Assembly: GCA_017592665.1 (NCBI GenBank)
Contig: JAGFNW010000024.1
Span: 1 to 64,000 of the forward strand
Origin: Streptosporangiaceae bacterium NEAU-GS5
GTDB taxonomy: Bacteria; Actinomycetota; Actinomycetes; Streptosporangiales; Streptosporangiaceae
DNA: 64,000 nucleotides
Reading direction: 5' to 3'
Shown here one piece after another: positions 47,898 to 57,700 of the stretch; the stretch's first letter is position 1; every line of letters begins with the position of its first letter. A program made the position numbers and the translations under genes. Below the pieces are notes generated by a model. It was not told where the DNA came from and did not search any database. It saw nothing but the letters and a program-made list of their open reading frames with translations.

Positions 47898-49061
47898 AGC
47901 GCCCTGCAGCTGCTCGACCGCCCAGGTCAGATCCGCTTCCGAGACCACGAGCGGCGGCGCGAACCGGATGGTCGAGCCGTGCGTGTCCTTGGCCAGCACG
48001 CCGCGGGCCATCAGCGCCTGCGAGACCTGACGGCCCGTACCGATGGTGGGGTCGATGTCGACGCCCGCCCACAGGCCGCGGCCGCGGATCGCGGTGACGC
48101 CCTTCACCTCGGCCAGCTTGCGGTGCAGGTGCGCGCCGAGCTCCCTGGCCCTCGCCTGGAACTCGCCGGTCCGCAGCAACTCGATCACGGCGTTGCCGAC
48201 CGCGCAGGCCAGCGGGTTGCCGCCGAATGTGGAGCCGTGCTGGCCCGGCTTGAGCACGCCGAGCACGTCCTGGTTCGCGACCACGGCCGAGACCGGGACG
48301 ACGCCGCCGCCGAGCGCCTTGCCCAGCACGTACATGTCCGGGACCACGCCCTCGTGGTCGCAGGCGAAGGTGTCGCCCGTACGGCCGAGGCCCGACTGGA
48401 TCTCGTCGGCGATGAACAGGATCTCGTGCTCGGTGCAGAGGTCGCGGATGTCGCGCAGGTAGCCGTCCGGCGGGACCAGCACGCCGGCCTCGCCCTGGAT
48501 CGGCTCCACCAGCACGGCGACCGTGTTGCGGTTGATGGCCCCCTCGATCGCCTCGGCCGAGCCGTACTTCACGATGCTGAAGCCGGGGGTGTAGGGCCCG
48601 AAGCCGTCGTGCGCGTCCGGGTCGGTGGAGAAGCTGATGATCGTGGTGGTGCGGCCGTGGAAGTTGTCCTCCATCACGATGATGGTGGGCTCGTCGATGC
48701 CGCGCTCGTGCCCCCACTTGCGGGCCACCTTGATCGCGGTCTCCACGGCCTCGGCGCCCGTGTTCATCGGCAGGATCATGTCCTTGCCGCACATGTCCGC
48801 GAGGCCGGCCGCGAACGCGGCGAACTGGTCGTGGTAGAAGGCGCGGCTGGTCAGCGTGAGCCGGTCCAGCTGCTCGCGGGCGGCCGCGAGGATGGCCGGG
48901 TTGCCGTGCCCGAAGTTCATGGACGAATATCCGGCCAGGCAGTCGAGGTAGCGCTTGCCGTCCACGTCTTCCACCCAGGCGCCCTCGCCCGAGCGGAGCA
49001 CCACGGGCAGCGGGTGGTAGTTGTGCGCGCTGCGACGCTCGGCGACTTCGATGTGGTTCAT
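47883..49061 (-). CDS. rocD: Ornithine aminotransferase RocD
   Basis: A 392-residue class III PLP aminotransferase converting ornithine and 2-oxoglutarate to glutamate semialdehyde and glutamate. Motifs: LDCLAGYSSMNFGHGNPAIL, MNTGAEAVETAIKVARKWG, ILFIADEIQSGLGRTGDTFA and the PLP lysine in MYVLGKALGGGVVPVSAV; the substrate YSS stretch matches ornithine enzymes. ATG overlaps the ddaH stop in ATGA, so the two are coupled. Confidence 0.94.
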   Translation of the reverse strand: MNHIEVAERRSAHNYHPLPVVLRSGEGAWVEDVDGKRYLDCLAGYSSMNFGHGNPAILAAAREQLDRLTLTSRAFYHDQFAAFAAGLADMCGKDMILPMNTGAEAVETAIKVARKWGHERGIDEPTIIVMEDNFHGRTTTIISFSTDPDAHDGFGPYTPGFSIVKYGSAEAIEGAINRNTVAVLVEPIQGEAGVLVPPDGYLRDIRDLCTEHEILFIADEIQSGLGRTGDTFACDHEGVVPDMYVLGKALGGGVVPVSAVVANQDVLGVLKPGQHGSTFGGNPLACAVGNAVIELLRTGEFQARARELGAHLHRKLAEVKGVTAIRGRGLWAGVDIDPTIGTGRQVSQALMARGVLAKDTHGSTIRFAPPLVVSEADLTWAVEQLQGALQDL

Positions 49062-49969
49062 ACGGTTGAGGCCTCCTCGCCTAGCGGCTCGGTGGCCTCA
49101 GCCGCAAGCGCGCCGTGCTTATTGATTCGCTCGCTACGCTCACGAATTTCCAAAGTGCAGCACTTCGGCCCGCCTCCGGCCTTGCGGAGCTCGGTCAGAT
49201 CGACGGGTACGACCTCATAACCCTGCCGGGTGAGCTGCTCCCTGAGCGCCACCGCCTCGGCGTTGATGACGATGTTTTTGCCGTCGCTGACCGCATTGAG
49301 CCCGAGCACCTCGGCGTCGGCCTCGGTCGCGAGCACCGCGTCCGGGAAGAGCCGGGCCAGCACCCGCCGGCTGCCCTCGGAGAAGGCGCCCGGGTAGTAC
49401 GCGACGTTGCGCCCGTCGAGCGGGAACAGCGCCGTGTCGAGGTGGTAGAAGCGCGGGTCGACCAGCTGGAGGGTGACCACGGGACGGCCGAGGAACTCCT
49501 GCGCCTCGAGGTGGGCGGCGCGGTCGGTGCGAAAGCCCGTGCCGGCGAGGATGAACTCCTCCAGGGTCAGGAAGTCGCCCTCGCCCTCGTTGGTGAACGC
49601 GGCCTCGCGGGTCTCATAGCCCTCGAACCACGAAAGGTAGGCCGGGCCCTCGGCGGCGCGCTCCGGGTAGGCGAAGCGGGCGCCGTAGACCTTGCCGTCG
49701 ACGACGAGGGCGCCGTTGGCCGCGAACACCATGTCCGGCAGGCCGTCGACCGGGTCGATCAGGCTCACCTTGTGCCCCAGCCGCTCGTAGGCGGCGACCA
49801 GCCCCTCCCATTGGCGTACGGCCGTCGCGGCGTCGGCGCCCTTGGCCGGATCCATCCACGGGTTGATGGCGTAGGTCACGGCGAAGAAGTCGGGCCGGCA
49901 CATCAGGTAGTGGCGCGTGGTCGCGGCGCGTTCACTGAAGGTGCCCGCCTTCGGGATTGCGGTGGTCAC
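49058..49969 (-). CDS. ddaH: Dimethylargininase-family amidinohydrolase
   Basis: A 303-residue beta/alpha-propeller of the DDAH/amidinotransferase superfamily: RHYLMCRPDFFAVTYAINPW, DMVFAANGALVVDGKVYGAR, the catalytic His in VDPRFYHLDTALFPLDGRN and nucleophile Cys in GGPKCCTLEIRE. Family enzymes hydrolyse methylated arginine to citrulline; arginine or a relative is also possible. GTG 49969 with ACGGAGAAAA. First gene of ddaH-rocD. Confidence 0.88.
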   Translation of the reverse strand: MTTAIPKAGTFSERAATTRHYLMCRPDFFAVTYAINPWMDPAKGADAATAVRQWEGLVAAYERLGHKVSLIDPVDGLPDMVFAANGALVVDGKVYGARFAYPERAAEGPAYLSWFEGYETREAAFTNEGEGDFLTLEEFILAGTGFRTDRAAHLEAQEFLGRPVVTLQLVDPRFYHLDTALFPLDGRNVAYYPGAFSEGSRRVLARLFPDAVLATEADAEVLGLNAVSDGKNIVINAEAVALREQLTRQGYEVVPVDLTELRKAGGGPKCCTLEIRERSERINKHGALAAEATEPLGEEASTV

Positions 49970-50006
49970 GTTTTCTCCGTTTACGGCTGGTGAGAACTGG
50001 TCTTCA

Positions 50007-50035
50007 GCCTAGGAATCCCGCAGATTGCGGCCAAT
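50007..50035 (-). promoter_or_regulatory. ddaH-rocD promoter with palindrome in the spacer
   Basis: On the minus strand: -35 TTGGCC (50035-50030), 17 bases, -10 TAGGCT (50012-50007). The spacer holds CCGCA-ATC-TGCGG (50031-50019), a perfect five-base inverted repeat, well placed to be the operator of the adjacent AsnC regulator. Confidence 0.65.
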
Positions 50036-50087
50036 CATCCGGCATTGCTCGTGACCAGCGATCCGTTGCGCATATGGGCCGTATCGG

Positions 50088-50519
50088 TTAACGGATCAGG
50101 CGCGACAGCACGATGGAGCTTTTCGTGCGCACCACGAACGGCTCGGCCGCGATGCGCTCGATGACCTGTTCGACATGGCGCACGTCCGACGCCCTGACGT
50201 GCAGCAACGCGTCCGCCTCGCCGGTGACCGTACAGGCCGATATGACTTCGGGGTGGCGGCCGACGGCCAGGCCGATCTCGGCCGGCGATGTCTTGCCCCG
50301 GCAGAACAACTCCACGTAGGCCTCGGTGGTCCAGCCGAGGGCGGCCGGCTCGACCGTCGCGCTGAAACCGGTGATCGCGCCGCTCTGCACGAGCCGGTCC
50401 ACTCGCCGCTTGACGGCCGGAGCCGACAGCCCTACTTGCGCCCCTATTTCGGCAAATGTCGCCCGGGCGTCTGCTACCAGAACCCCGATGATGGCCCGAT
50501 CAAGGTCGTCCACTTTCAC
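50088..50519 (-). CDS. Lrp/AsnC family transcriptional regulator
   Basis: A 143-residue regulator: helix-turn-helix LDRAIIGVLVADARATFAEI, AQVGLSAPAVKRRVDRLVQS and the RAM ligand domain (VISACTVTGEADALLHVRAS, VEQVIERIAAEPFVVRTKSS). Probably senses an amino acid and controls ddaH-rocD downstream. GTG 50519 lies seven bases after TATACA (50532-50527), so its message is likely leaderless. Confidence 0.92.
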   Translation of the reverse strand: MKVDDLDRAIIGVLVADARATFAEIGAQVGLSAPAVKRRVDRLVQSGAITGFSATVEPAALGWTTEAYVELFCRGKTSPAEIGLAVGRHPEVISACTVTGEADALLHVRASDVRHVEQVIERIAAEPFVVRTKSSIVLSRLIR

Positions 50520-50536
50520 AGGGTTCTGTATATCGC

Positions 50537-50743
50537 CTAGTCCGTATGGAGCAGGTCGTCGAACTCGCCCGCGCGCACGCCGGCGAAGAAGGCGGCCAGT
50601 TCAGGTCGGGAGTAGACGAGAGTCGGCCCGTCGGGATGACGGGAGTTGCGGACGCCCATGGACCCGTCGGTCATGCGCGCCACTTCTACACAGTTCCCAC
50701 TGGGATTGCTGTGGCTGCTCTTTCGCCACATTGGCACGTCCAT
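50537..50743 (-). CDS. DUF397 domain protein (WhiJ/AbaA-cluster small protein)
   Basis: A 68-residue DUF397 protein: MWRKSSHSNPSGNCVEVARM, VRNSRHPDGPTLVYSRPELA, AFFAGVRAGEFD. Such proteins are paired with XRE/DUF5753 regulators in streptomycete development and antibiotic control. ATG 50743 with AGGAGGG upstream. It lies 74 bases downstream of the XRE gene in the same direction, behind its own palindrome. Confidence 0.93.
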   Translation of the reverse strand: MDVPMWRKSSHSNPSGNCVEVARMTDGSMGVRNSRHPDGPTLVYSRPELAAFFAGVRAGEFDDLLHTD

Positions 50744-50781
50744 ATCAGCCCTCCTACTGTACGTAGAGGACTTTACCGCAA

Positions 50782-50791
50782 TGCACGTGCA
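50782..50791. promoter_or_regulatory. TGCACGTGCA palindrome upstream of the DUF397 gene
   Basis: Perfect 10-base palindrome 39 bases before the DUF397 ATG. Read on the minus strand the shared block is TTTGCACGTGCAT, identical to that at 51865-51877. It precedes TAAAGT, a plausible -10. Confidence 0.65.
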
Positions 50792-50817
50792 AAGGAAATT
50801 GCAGCTACGCTACGTGC

Positions 50818-51720
50818 TCAGCCGACTTCCCGCAGCAACCCTTCCAGGAAGGCGCGCGTCTGCGACGCCGGCCGGGCCTCGACACACAGGGTGTTCATCA
50901 CCTGCATGTACGTGTCGGTCTCCTCTGGCTTGTCGAGGTAGAGGGCGCTGGTCAGCTGCTCCATGTAGACCACGTCGGGCAGCTCGCGCTCCTCGAAGCG
51001 CAGGATCGTGAACGGGCCGCCCGCGGCCGCGTGGCCGCCCCGGTCGAACGGGATGACCTGAAGGGTGACATTCGGGTTCTGGGTGGCCTCGATGAGGTGC
51101 TTGATCTGAGCCTTCATGACGTCCGCTCCGCCCAGCGGACGGCGGAGGGCGGCCTCGTCCACCACGGCCCAGAGTTTGACCGCGTCGCGGCCTTCCAGGC
51201 GCTCCTGGCGGGTCATCCTGAGGGCGATCCGGCGCTGCAGTTCGTCGGAGCCGGCGTTGGGCCAGCCGAGCAGGATGACGGACTTGGCGTATTCGGGGGT
51301 CTGCAGGAGCCCGGGGACGAACTGGAGCTCGTAGGTCCGGATGACGGACGCGGCCTCTTCCAGACCCACGTAGACCTCGAACCAGGACGGCAGGACGTCG
51401 CCGTACTTGTGCCACCAGCCGGGGGAGTTGGCCTGGCGGGCGAGGTCGAGCAGCGCCGTGCGCTCCTCGGGGTCGCTCATGCCGTAGAGGGTGAGCAGGT
51501 CTGCCACGTCGCGCTCCTTGAAGCTGACCCGGCCGAGCTCGAGACGGCTGATCTTCGCGTGGGAAGCCCTGATGGCGTGCCCGGCCTCATCGGGGGAGAT
51601 GCCGCGAGCGCGGCGCAGACGGCGCAGCTGGGCGCCCAGCAGGATCCTGAGGACCGTAGGCCCGCCCTTTGAGTAGTCGAGCAGGCGAGGTTCCTCGTCC
51701 GGGGTCGACACAGCGTTCAC
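50818..51720 (-). CDS. XRE-family regulator with DUF5753 domain (WhiJ/Scr1-like)
   Basis: A 300-residue DNA-binding protein. N-terminal helix-turn-helix LGAQLRRLRRARGISPDEAG, IRASHAKISRLELGRVSF; C-terminal DUF5753 (YELQFVPGLLQTPEYAKSVI, RRIALRMTRQERLEGRDAVK, VTLQVIPFDRGGHAAAGGPF). GTG 51720. Typically works with DUF397 and an anti-sigma-like ATPase in actinobacterial development or secondary metabolism; some are called Scr1-type antitoxin-like. Confidence 0.93.
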   Translation of the reverse strand: MNAVSTPDEEPRLLDYSKGGPTVLRILLGAQLRRLRRARGISPDEAGHAIRASHAKISRLELGRVSFKERDVADLLTLYGMSDPEERTALLDLARQANSPGWWHKYGDVLPSWFEVYVGLEEAASVIRTYELQFVPGLLQTPEYAKSVILLGWPNAGSDELQRRIALRMTRQERLEGRDAVKLWAVVDEAALRRPLGGADVMKAQIKHLIEATQNPNVTLQVIPFDRGGHAAAGGPFTILRFEERELPDVVYMEQLTSALYLDKPEETDTYMQVMNTLCVEARPASQTRAFLEGLLREVG

Positions 51721-51866
51721 GTCAAACTCTCCGATGGCAGAAGACAGCTCGCGACAGTCAACCAGTGTCGCATTGCCGAAGCGTTGCCGACAGATGATTG
51801 CCGCGCCATCTTCACAACACCCTGTTTACAGCGATTTAACGCGAATTGTGGCTAGGTTCTTTCGTT

Positions 51867-51876
51867 TGCACGTGCA
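51867..51876. promoter_or_regulatory. TGCACGTGCA palindrome in the XRE/HATPase gap
   Basis: Second exact copy, near the expected -35 of the HATPase gene, 15 bases before TACGAT (51891-51896), a likely -10. It is 147 bases upstream of the XRE start on the other strand. Confidence 0.65.
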
Positions 51877-51947
51877 TCCGTGTTTGCATAAGTACGATAC
51901 ACGTTGACAGGTAGGGCATGGGCGGCCGGACGCGCGAGGGACGGGCG

Positions 51948-52526
51948 ATGACTGCACACCTGACCAGCCGGGGGATGACGCCCCCTTGGCTGACGTCAGT
52001 CTTCGAGCCGGATGTGATGCACGATTCTTTAGTGCCAGCTCCAATGGCGTGCAGCCTGCCCGGTCACAGCGCCGCGGCGGCGCGGGCCAGGGAGTTCACC
52101 ACCGCCGCGCTCGGGGCGTGGGGCCTCGGCGCGCTGGTGGACGACGTCCGCCTCGTGGTCTCCGAACTTGTCACCAACGCGGTGCGGCACGCCGTGCCGA
52201 CCGCTCCGCACGTGGGGGCGACCCCCGTGCAACTCCGGCTCATCCGGCAGGACTACCAGATCGCCTGCGTGGTACGCGATCCCAGTGAGAAGCCCCCGGT
52301 GCTCACCACCCCCGATGACTTGGCCGGCGACGTCGACGAGGACGCCGCCGGTCAGTTCGGGGGCGACTTCCCCGGCGGGTTCGCAGAGTCCGGGCGCGGT
52401 CTGCTTCTGGTGGACGCGCTCAGTCTCGAGTGGGGGTGGATCGTGTTGCACGACACCGCGTTCGACGCTCCCGACTCCGGGTCGGGCGTGGGAAAGGCGG
52501 TCTGGGCGGTCTTCGCCCTCCCCTGA
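51948..52526 (+). CDS. HATPase_c anti-sigma-factor-like ATP-binding protein
   Basis: About 192 residues. GHKL-type serine kinase-like fold: CSLPGHSAAAARAREFTTAA, VRLVVSELVTNAVRHAVPT (N-box), RQDYQIACVVRDPSEKPP and the G-box ESGRGLLLVDALSLEWGW. The ATP lid region is partly expanded (acidic loop DVDEDAAGQFGGDFPGG). Such proteins pair with WhiJ-like regulators. ATG 51948 is used (MTAHLTSRGM); ATG 51918 is in frame and also has an upstream GGTAGG. Confidence 0.88.
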   Translation: MTAHLTSRGMTPPWLTSVFEPDVMHDSLVPAPMACSLPGHSAAAARAREFTTAALGAWGLGALVDDVRLVVSELVTNAVRHAVPTAPHVGATPVQLRLIRQDYQIACVVRDPSEKPPVLTTPDDLAGDVDEDAAGQFGGDFPGGFAESGRGLLLVDALSLEWGWIVLHDTAFDAPDSGSGVGKAVWAVFALP

Positions 52527-52558
52527 CCCGGTACGGCCAGGCCGTACAGGGGAGGGCG
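52515..52558. terminator. Hairpin terminator after the HATPase gene
   Basis: CGCCCTCCCCTG, ACCCG bulge, GTACGGCC pairs with GGCCGTAC and AGGGGAGGGCG: two stacked GC-rich stems of eight and eleven pairs. It sits across the stop codon, between convergent genes. Confidence 0.75.
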
Positions 52559-52564
52559 AAGTCC

Positions 52565-52613
52565 AATTTCACACGCAATTTCAGACACTGTTTCAGATGC
52601 GGTTTCAGACAGT
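52565..52613. repeat. 12-bp tandem repeat after the MMPL gene
   Basis: About four copies of a 12-mer around TTTCAGACAGTG (plus strand), partly over the MMPL stop. Imperfect, low complexity. Could act as a weak second terminator but no stem is evident. Confidence 0.6.
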
Positions 52614-54737
52614 GTTTCCGACGCTGACCGGCTCGCGCTCGGGCAGCGGCGGGGCCTCCACGTGCACGTGGGGGAGCAGCCGGTCGAGCCACCGGGGCAG
52701 CCACCAGTTGGCCTTGCCGAGCAGCGCCATCGTGGCCGGGACCAGGACCATCCGCACGACGGTCGCGTCGATCAGGACCGCCGCGCCCATGCCGATGCCC
52801 ATCGTCTTCACGGTCACGTCCGGGTCGAGGGCGAATCCGGTGAACACCGCCACCATGATCGCGGCCGCGCTGGTGATCACGCGGCCCGTGGCCGCGAGCC
52901 CGCGCACCACGCTGCCGTTCGCGTCGCCCGTGGCCAGCCAGTACTCCTTGATCCGGGACAGCAGGAAGACCTCGTAGTCCATCGACAGGCCGAACAGCAC
53001 GGCGAACATCAGAATCGGCGCCCAGCTCGACACGGCCGTGCCGTGGGGGAGGCCCACCAGCCGCGCGCCCACGTCCGTCTGGAAGATCGCGGTGATCACG
53101 CCGTACGCGGCGGCCACCGACAGCAGGTTCATCACGGCCGCCTTGAGCGCCACCACCGGCGCCCGGAACAGGAACGTGAGCAGCAGCAGCGACAGCCCGA
53201 CGACGAACGCGACCACGATCCACAATCGCTCGGCGAGCCGATCGGAGATGTCGCCGAACCCGGCCACGATCCCCGTCACGTACGTCCCGGCCGGCAGATC
53301 GGCGCGCAGCCGGTCGATCAGGTCGCGGGTGCGCTCGTCCTGCGGGCCGGTGGACGGCTGCACGGTGAACACCGCGGCCCCGTTCTTGACCAGTGGCGCG
53401 GACGCGCCCACCACGCCGGGCTCGGCCGACGCCCGGGCGACCAGCCCGGCCACGTCGGGCGCCCGCGTCAGGTCGGCCGCGATCACCAGCGGCGCGTTGG
53501 CGCCCGGCCCGAACTCGGCCGCCACCAGGTCGTAGGCGACGCGGGTGGGGTTGGACTCCGGCTGCGTGCCGGCGTCCTGCGGCCAGGTGCGCATGCCCAG
53601 CACCGGCGCGGCCAGCGCGCCCAGCACGAGCAGCGCCCCGAGCGCCGACCGCACGGGCCGCGCCCCCACCCAGGCCGCCCACCGGCCGGTCAGCGTGCTC
53701 TCAGTGACGGGCTGGGCCGTGCCGGGCGCCCGCCGCTCGCGCCGTGGCAGGATCCGGCGGCCCGCCAGCCCCAAGATGGCCGGGACCAGCGTGACGGCGG
53801 CCACCATGACCGCCACGACGACCGCCGCCGTCGCGTATCCGAACGACGCGTACACCTTCAGCGTCGACAGCTTCAGCCCGAACAGCGACACCAGCACGGT
53901 CAGCCCGGCCAGCAGCACCGATGAACCGGCCGACGCGGTCGCCTCGGCCGCCGCCTCGCGCGGCCCGAGCCCGCGGCGCAGACCTTCGATGTGCCGGCTG
54001 ACCAGCAGCAGCGCGTAGTCGATGCCGACCCCGAGCCCGACCATCGAGGCGACGGTCGGCGCGATCGTGCTGATGTCGGTGACGGCGGCCAGCAGGCCGA
54101 TGACCGACGTGCCGACGCCGAGGCCCATCAGCGCCACGAGGATCGGCAGGCCCGCCGCGACCAGGGAGCCGAGCGCGATCACGAGGATCACCAGGGCCGC
54201 CACCACGCCCACCACCTCGGCCGTGCCGCTCGGCACGGACATGTTCTCCGGCAGCTCACCGCCGTACGCCACCTGGAGCCCGCGCTGGACGGCCGGGGCC
54301 GCGGCGGACTTCAGCGCGTCGACACCCTCGCTGCCGGTGAAGTCGGTCACCGGAATGCGATAGGCGACCTGGATCAACGCCGTGTCGCCGTCGGCCGAAA
54401 CCCGGGCCGGAGCGACCGTGGCCGCGCCGCGCACGTGCAGAAGCCGCTCGCGCACCGCCTCGACCACGTCGGAGGGAACCCGCCCCGATCCGTTGGCGTC
54501 GCGGGCGACGTGGATGACAACGCGCGCCGAGGTGCCCGAGAACTCGGGGATGTGGGCGGACAGGAAGCTCGTGCCCTGCTGGTAGGGCATGCCGGGAATG
54601 CTGTAGTCGTCGTGCGGCGCGCCGCCGAGGGCGCCGGCCAGCCCGACCGCCGCGATCAGCGCCACGAGCCATGCCAGGAGGGTCCGCCAAGGATGGGCGG
54701 CGGACGAGCCGCCGATCCTGCCGAGAATGCGTGCCAT
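52605..54737 (-). CDS. MMPL family transporter
   Basis: A 710-residue RND-superfamily exporter with about 12 transmembrane helices. Two repeats each begin with a periplasmic loop and end with a conserved membrane block: VGLGVGIDYALLLVSRHIEGL and FGLSMDYEVFLLSRIKEYWL (the Gly-x-x-x-Asp-Tyr motifs carrying proton-relay residues). Exports lipids, pigments or antibiotics in actinobacteria; substrate unknown. ATG 54737 with GGAAGGA. Follows the AfsR-type gene on the same strand by 39 bases, so they may form one operon. Confidence 0.93.
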   Translation of the reverse strand: MARILGRIGGSSAAHPWRTLLAWLVALIAAVGLAGALGGAPHDDYSIPGMPYQQGTSFLSAHIPEFSGTSARVVIHVARDANGSGRVPSDVVEAVRERLLHVRGAATVAPARVSADGDTALIQVAYRIPVTDFTGSEGVDALKSAAAPAVQRGLQVAYGGELPENMSVPSGTAEVVGVVAALVILVIALGSLVAAGLPILVALMGLGVGTSVIGLLAAVTDISTIAPTVASMVGLGVGIDYALLLVSRHIEGLRRGLGPREAAAEATASAGSSVLLAGLTVLVSLFGLKLSTLKVYASFGYATAAVVVAVMVAAVTLVPAILGLAGRRILPRRERRAPGTAQPVTESTLTGRWAAWVGARPVRSALGALLVLGALAAPVLGMRTWPQDAGTQPESNPTRVAYDLVAAEFGPGANAPLVIAADLTRAPDVAGLVARASAEPGVVGASAPLVKNGAAVFTVQPSTGPQDERTRDLIDRLRADLPAGTYVTGIVAGFGDISDRLAERLWIVVAFVVGLSLLLLTFLFRAPVVALKAAVMNLLSVAAAYGVITAIFQTDVGARLVGLPHGTAVSSWAPILMFAVLFGLSMDYEVFLLSRIKEYWLATGDANGSVVRGLAATGRVITSAAAIMVAVFTGFALDPDVTVKTMGIGMGAAVLIDATVVRMVLVPATMALLGKANWWLPRWLDRLLPHVHVEAPPLPEREPVSVGNTV

Positions 54738-54776
54738 GGGGTGTCCTTCCTCTTCTTCAGGTCACCCCACGGTTGA

Positions 54777-57700
54777 TCAGGCTTCTTGGGCGGGACTTGG
54801 GGGCGTCTTGGAGCCCAGCCGGGCCAGCGCCGCGCGGGCGCCGGCCGCCCAGTGCGCCGCACCGAAGCGCTCGGCCACCTCGAGCGCATGCCGGTAGTGC
54901 CCGGCCGCCTCGGCCTCCTCCCCGAGCGCGAGCGCGAGGTCGCCGAGGATGTGCGCGACCGGCAGCATCGCCGTCGACATCGAGGAGGCGCCCGGGATCC
55001 GGTCGCGTAGCGGCAGCAGCAGATCCCGCGTCTCGCGGATCTCGGCTGGGTCGCCGATCTGGGCGACCGCCAGCCCGCGCGCCGCGGCCGCCGCGGAGAA
55101 GTAGTAGTCGTGCCGCAGCGGGCCGCGCTCCCTGCGGATCTGCCGCGCCTCGTCCGTCCGGCCCGCGGCGAGCAGGACGAGCGCCAGCATGTCGACGATG
55201 AGATGACCGTACTGCTCATGCATGACCGTCAGCCTGGGCACCAACTCGGCCATGCGGGCCTGGGTGACCCGGAGGCCGAGCAGGGCGATGCCGTGTGCCC
55301 CGACGTGGATCGACCCCACCTTCCGCATCATCGCCGCGGCCTCGTCGTAGAGGCGCTCGGCCTCCTCCAGCCGCCCGGCCACGTGGGCGAACGTGCCCTC
55401 GGCGAACCAGCCGACGGCGATCGCCTCGGTCATCTGATAGGCCCGCGCGATCTCCATGCTGCGCGCCACACCCGCGCGCGCCTCGTCCACGTGACCCAGC
55501 ACCCAGGCCACCCGGGCGGTCATGTACTCCGCATACCACCGGTAGGCGACCATGTCGTGCGTCTCGGTCAGCTCGGCCAGCTCGCGGGTGAGCGGTGCCA
55601 CGCGCTCCGGGTGCACTTCGATCCCGGTCGACTTCAGCTGCACCACCAGGTTGAGCGCGCGCAGGTGGGGATCGGCCGTGCCGGCGGTGAGCTCGGCGAG
55701 CTCCCTGGCCGCGGCCCGGCCGCGCGGGTCGTTCTCCGACTCGAGCTCGGCCGCGAGCGTGTCGAGGAGCCGGCAGCGGATCGGCAGGTCGAGGTCGGTG
55801 CGCCGGAGCAGGCGGGTGAGCAGGCCGACGGCCCGCTCATCGATCGTGGCGTACGGCTTGATCAGCCACGGGGTGGCCTCGGTCCAGCTGGTGAAGGCCT
55901 CGACGAGCAGCTCTTCGCGGCCGGCGCCCTCGGCCGCGTCGATCGCGCGCTGCCGGGTGGCGCGGGCCCCGGCCACGTCTCCGGCCATCACCTTCGCCCG
56001 GACCAGCTGACCCAGCAGGGCGGCCTCACGGGCCAGGCGGTCGCCGGCGCCGTCGTCGGGCACCCGGGCGAAGCAGTCCAGCGCCTGGGTGAACAGCTCC
56101 ACTGCCACGTCGTGGGCGTAGCGCCGCAGGGCCTGCTCGGCCGCGCGCACCGCGTAGTCGACCGCGCGCTGCGCGGTGGCCGTGGTCGCCGCGCGGGCGT
56201 AGTGGTGGGCCAGCGCCGACAGGTCGCCCGGATGGAGCGCGGCCAGCGCGTCGGCCACCCGGGCGTGCATGCGCGTCACCCGGATCTGCGACAGGTCCTG
56301 ATAGAGCGTGTCGCGGACCAGGGCGTGCGTGAAGCGGACCCAGCCGGGGGAGGGTTCGGTCAGCAGGCCCGTGAGCACCCCGGCCTCGAGCGCGTCGAGC
56401 ACCGTGTCCTCGTCGGCGTCGGCCGCCGCCACCAGCACCTCGACATCGGCCTCCCGGCCGACCACGGCCGCCAGGCGGAGCACGCTCACGGCCGCGACGG
56501 GCAGCCGCGCGAGCCGCCGGCGCAGCACGTCCCGCACGCCTTCGGGGACCCAGGCGCGTCCGGCGGCGGCCGGTCCTTCGCTGTCCAGCAGCCGCGCGAT
56601 CTCGCGTACGTAGAAGGGGTTGCCGCCCGTGCGCTCGGCGAGCGACGCCATGGTGCCGGCGTCGACGGGCCGCTCGCAGACGGCGGCGACCAAGGTCTCC
56701 ACGTCGGCCGGGGACAGGCCGGCGAGCGGGAGCCGCACGGGGGAGTGGCGCGCGAGCGCGGCGAGCGCGTCCTCCTGCGTCTCGGTCACGTCGGAGGGCC
56801 GGAGCGCGGCCACGAGCAGGACGCGCGCGTCGGCCACGCCGTCGGCGAGCGCCGTCAGCAGGCCCAGCGTCTCGATGTCGGCGCGGTGCAGGTCGTCGAG
56901 GACGATGGCGACGGCCTGGTCGCGCGCCGCCTCGCGCAGCCAGGCCGCCACGGCCTGGTGCAGCCGGAACCGGCCGCTCGCGCCCTCGCCGCCGGCGCCC
57001 TGGCCGCCCGGGATCACCTCGTCGCGGAGCAGCGGGGCCAGCGCCGCCTCATGCTCGGAGCGCGGCGGCACGGCCGAGGCGAGCGGGCGCAGCGCCTCGA
57101 TCCAGGCCCAGGCGGCGGGCGCGCCCTCGGTCTCGGGGCAGCGGCCCACCGTCACCAGCCAAGGGATCGTTCCACCCTCCTGATCCGCCAGCGTGTCCTG
57201 CAGGCGGGCCAGCAGCGCCGACTTGCCGGCGCCCGGCTCGCCGGAGATCAGGACCACCCGCGGCCGGCCGGCCAGCACGTCGGCCGCCGCGTGGGTCAGC
57301 GCCCGCAGCTCCGGCTCGCGCCCGACGAAAAGCTGCGCCGCCGGCAGCACGCCGGGCCCGGGAACGTGCGGCGCGAGCGGCTCCGGCGCTGCTTCCCGGT
57401 CTTCCACCGGCGCTGGTCGCGGTTCTGATGGCGGTTCTGGTCGCGGCTGTGATGGTGGCGGGGCGGCGGCGGGCATGGTGGTGGCCGCGGCGAGCACGGC
57501 GAGGTCTTGGGTGAGGATGGCCTCTTCCAACGACACGAGCGCCGGCCCGGGGTCGAGGCCGAGCTCGTCGGCGAACGTGCGGCGGGCGCGGCGCAGGGCG
57601 GCCAGGGCGTCGGCCTGCCGGGCGCCGCCCCACAGCGCCAGCGCCAGCAGCCGCCAGCCCTCCTCGCGAAGTGGCGCGCGGCGGGTCAGCATCTCGGCCA

